From assembly GCF_021272185.1 (NCBI RefSeq), contig NZ_JAJSEC010000004.1, forward strand, positions 186,001 to 250,000: a stretch of 64,000 nt of DNA, written 5' to 3'. The notes beneath the pieces are model-generated. The model was not told where the DNA came from. It saw only the letters and a list, made by a program, of their open reading frames with translations, and searched no databases. Position numbers and translations under genes: made by a program. Positions within the stretch are counted from its first letter, which is position 1; every line of letters begins with the position of its first letter. The stretch is from Roseivivax sp. GX 12232. GTDB lineage: Bacteria; Pseudomonadota; Alphaproteobacteria; Rhodobacterales; Rhodobacteraceae. Positions 63,353 through 64,000 of the stretch are shown here, piece after piece.

Positions 63353-63597
63353 CAGCCGCCCGTCATCGGCGGGAAGAAGGCGACCTCGCGCACGCCCGCG
63401 AGCGGGGCGTCGAAATCGGCGAGCTCCTGGTCGAGCGCCACGCGCAGCGCGGAGAGATCGGCGAAGGCCAGGGCGTAGCGCTCCTCGCGGGCGCGCAGCT
63501 CCTCCACCAGCTCGTTGACCGTGGCGGCCTCGGTCTCGATCCGGTCCTTGGGCGCGCCGATGCGTTCGCGCAGCCAGGCGAAATAGAGCACATCCAT
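63352..63597 (-). CDS. moaD: Molybdopterin synthase sulfur carrier subunit
   Basis: MoaD is a ubiquitin-fold sulfur carrier for molybdopterin synthase. The 81-residue protein begins MDVLYFAWLRERIG and ends in the required Gly-Gly (FPPMTGG), where thiocarboxylate forms. Its start shares one base with the stop of pgsA upstream, and its stop with the start of moaE. Confidence 0.96.
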   Translation of the reverse strand: MDVLYFAWLRERIGAPKDRIETEAATVNELVEELRAREERYALAFADLSALRVALDQELADFDAPLAGVREVAFFPPMTGG

Positions 63598-64000
63598 CAG
63601 CGGTCCTCCGTCAGGTGGGGCAGGGCCTTGCGGAAATAATCGAGCCCGGTGATCGCGGTCAGCACCGCCGCGACCCAGAGGAGCAGCAGCCCCAGGTTGC
63701 CGGTCCAGATCATGCCGGTTTCCTTCCAGCCGAGGCCCAGCTCGTCCGGGGTTTCGCCCGCGAGGATCGACTGCACCAGCGCCTGGTCCATGCCGTAGGT
63801 CGAGGCGACGAGGTAATGCTCGAAGATGCCCTGGGCGAAGAGCACTGCGATGGCGACCATCTGCAGCGTCGTCTTCCACTTGGCGAGCCGGGTCACCTTC
63901 AGCGTGCCAGCGGTGTCGCCGAGGTATTCCCTCAGCCCCGAGACGAAGACCTCGCGGAAGAGGATCACGGTGGCCGGCAGCACCAGCCAGGGCGAATAGG
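63597..64000 (-). CDS. pgsA: CDP-diacylglycerol--glycerol-3-phosphate 3-phosphatidyltransferase, 5' end beyond the window
   Basis: This is the C-terminal part, about 134 residues, of a membrane phosphatidyltransferase that makes phosphatidylglycerol phosphate. FREVFVSGLREYL and KVTRLAKWKTTLQMVAIA are conserved PgsA segments after the catalytic CDP-alcohol motif, which lies outside the window. Three membrane stretches follow. The frame stays open to the window edge, and GTG at 63983 is only an internal codon. The one-base overlap with moaD makes a pgsA-moaD-moaE operon, typical of alphaproteobacteria. Confidence 0.9.
   Translation of the reverse strand, partial: YSPWLVLPATVILFREVFVSGLREYLGDTAGTLKVTRLAKWKTTLQMVAIAVLFAQGIFEHYLVASTYGMDQALVQSILAGETPDELGLGWKETGMIWTGNLGLLLLWVAAVLTAITGLDYFRKALPHLTEDR

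Overview
The window looks like chromosomal DNA of a high-GC alphaproteobacterium of the Rhodobacteraceae (Rhodobacter/Roseobacter/Paracoccus group). The evidence is the gene content and order. A near-complete TCA-cycle block (mdh, sucC, sucD, sucA, odhB, lpdA, sdhCDAB) lies next to four enzymes of the ethylmalonyl-CoA pathway (mcl2, mch, ecm, ccr). The order histone-deacetylase-like/xseB/ispA/dxs and an HvrA-type H-NS protein also fit this family. No rRNA, tRNA, CRISPR array, phage or insertion sequence was recognised.

Layout. 1-4.9 kb: a cupin gene divergent from a LysR regulator, then a universal stress protein, an AGCS sodium/amino-acid symporter and fmt. 5.3-9.3 kb: isoprenoid genes (deacetylase-like, xseB, ispA, dxs). 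9.6-22.2 kb, minus strand: mdh, sucC, a small membrane protein, sucD, sucA, odhB, a UDG-like protein, a MAPEG protein and lpdA, with one glycosyltransferase-like gene on the opposite strand between mdh and sucC. 22.4-31.1 kb: a TSUP exporter, mcl2, an NnrU-like protein, a DUF1737 protein, mch, then sdhCDA, a lipoprotein, a second glycosyltransferase-like gene and sdhB. 31.8-36.6 kb: small proteins, an FAD dehydrogenase, an ornithine/lysine decarboxylase and a DUF1989 protein. 36.8-43.1 kb: deoD with an H-NS-like gene, ecm, a PlsB-like acyltransferase and ccr. 43.8-47.3 kb: a RecD-like helicase, an SDR and an MDR oxidoreductase. 47.4-51.7 kb: an overlapping acyl-CoA ligase, MaoC, acyl-CoA dehydrogenase and phosphotransferase operon. 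52.1-59.8 kb: a polyamine uptake and breakdown cluster with its GntR regulator. 60.4-62.6 kb: a TbpB-like lipoprotein and a Slam-like outer-membrane protein, a candidate type XI secretion pair. 62.9-64.0 kb: moaE, moaD and the 3' part of pgsA.

How they work together: acetyl-CoA assimilation (ccr, ecm, mch, mcl2) yields malate and succinyl-CoA, which the neighbouring Mdh, SucCD and Sdh handle. The sucC and sdhC promoters each carry a pair of TGTGATCAC sites with the same 21-bp spacing at almost the same distance from the start codon, suggesting one shared regulator. A second palindrome, AATTTGATCAAATT, occurs before the decarboxylase, in the spuD/gntR intergenic region and inside the aminotransferase promoter, suggesting a polyamine regulon spread over 24 kb.

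Between genes the window is rich in structured repeats. One is a 159-nt element present twice with compensatory base changes. Another is a hairpin-rich family of about 100-180 nt ending in a conserved CCCCGAGGTATTT...AAGCTGAAG tail, seen four times downstream of plus-strand genes, plus two related tandem copies after fmt. There are also 7-, 8- and 12-bp tandem arrays. Everything here was read by eye; homology calls rest on recognised motifs, not on database searches.
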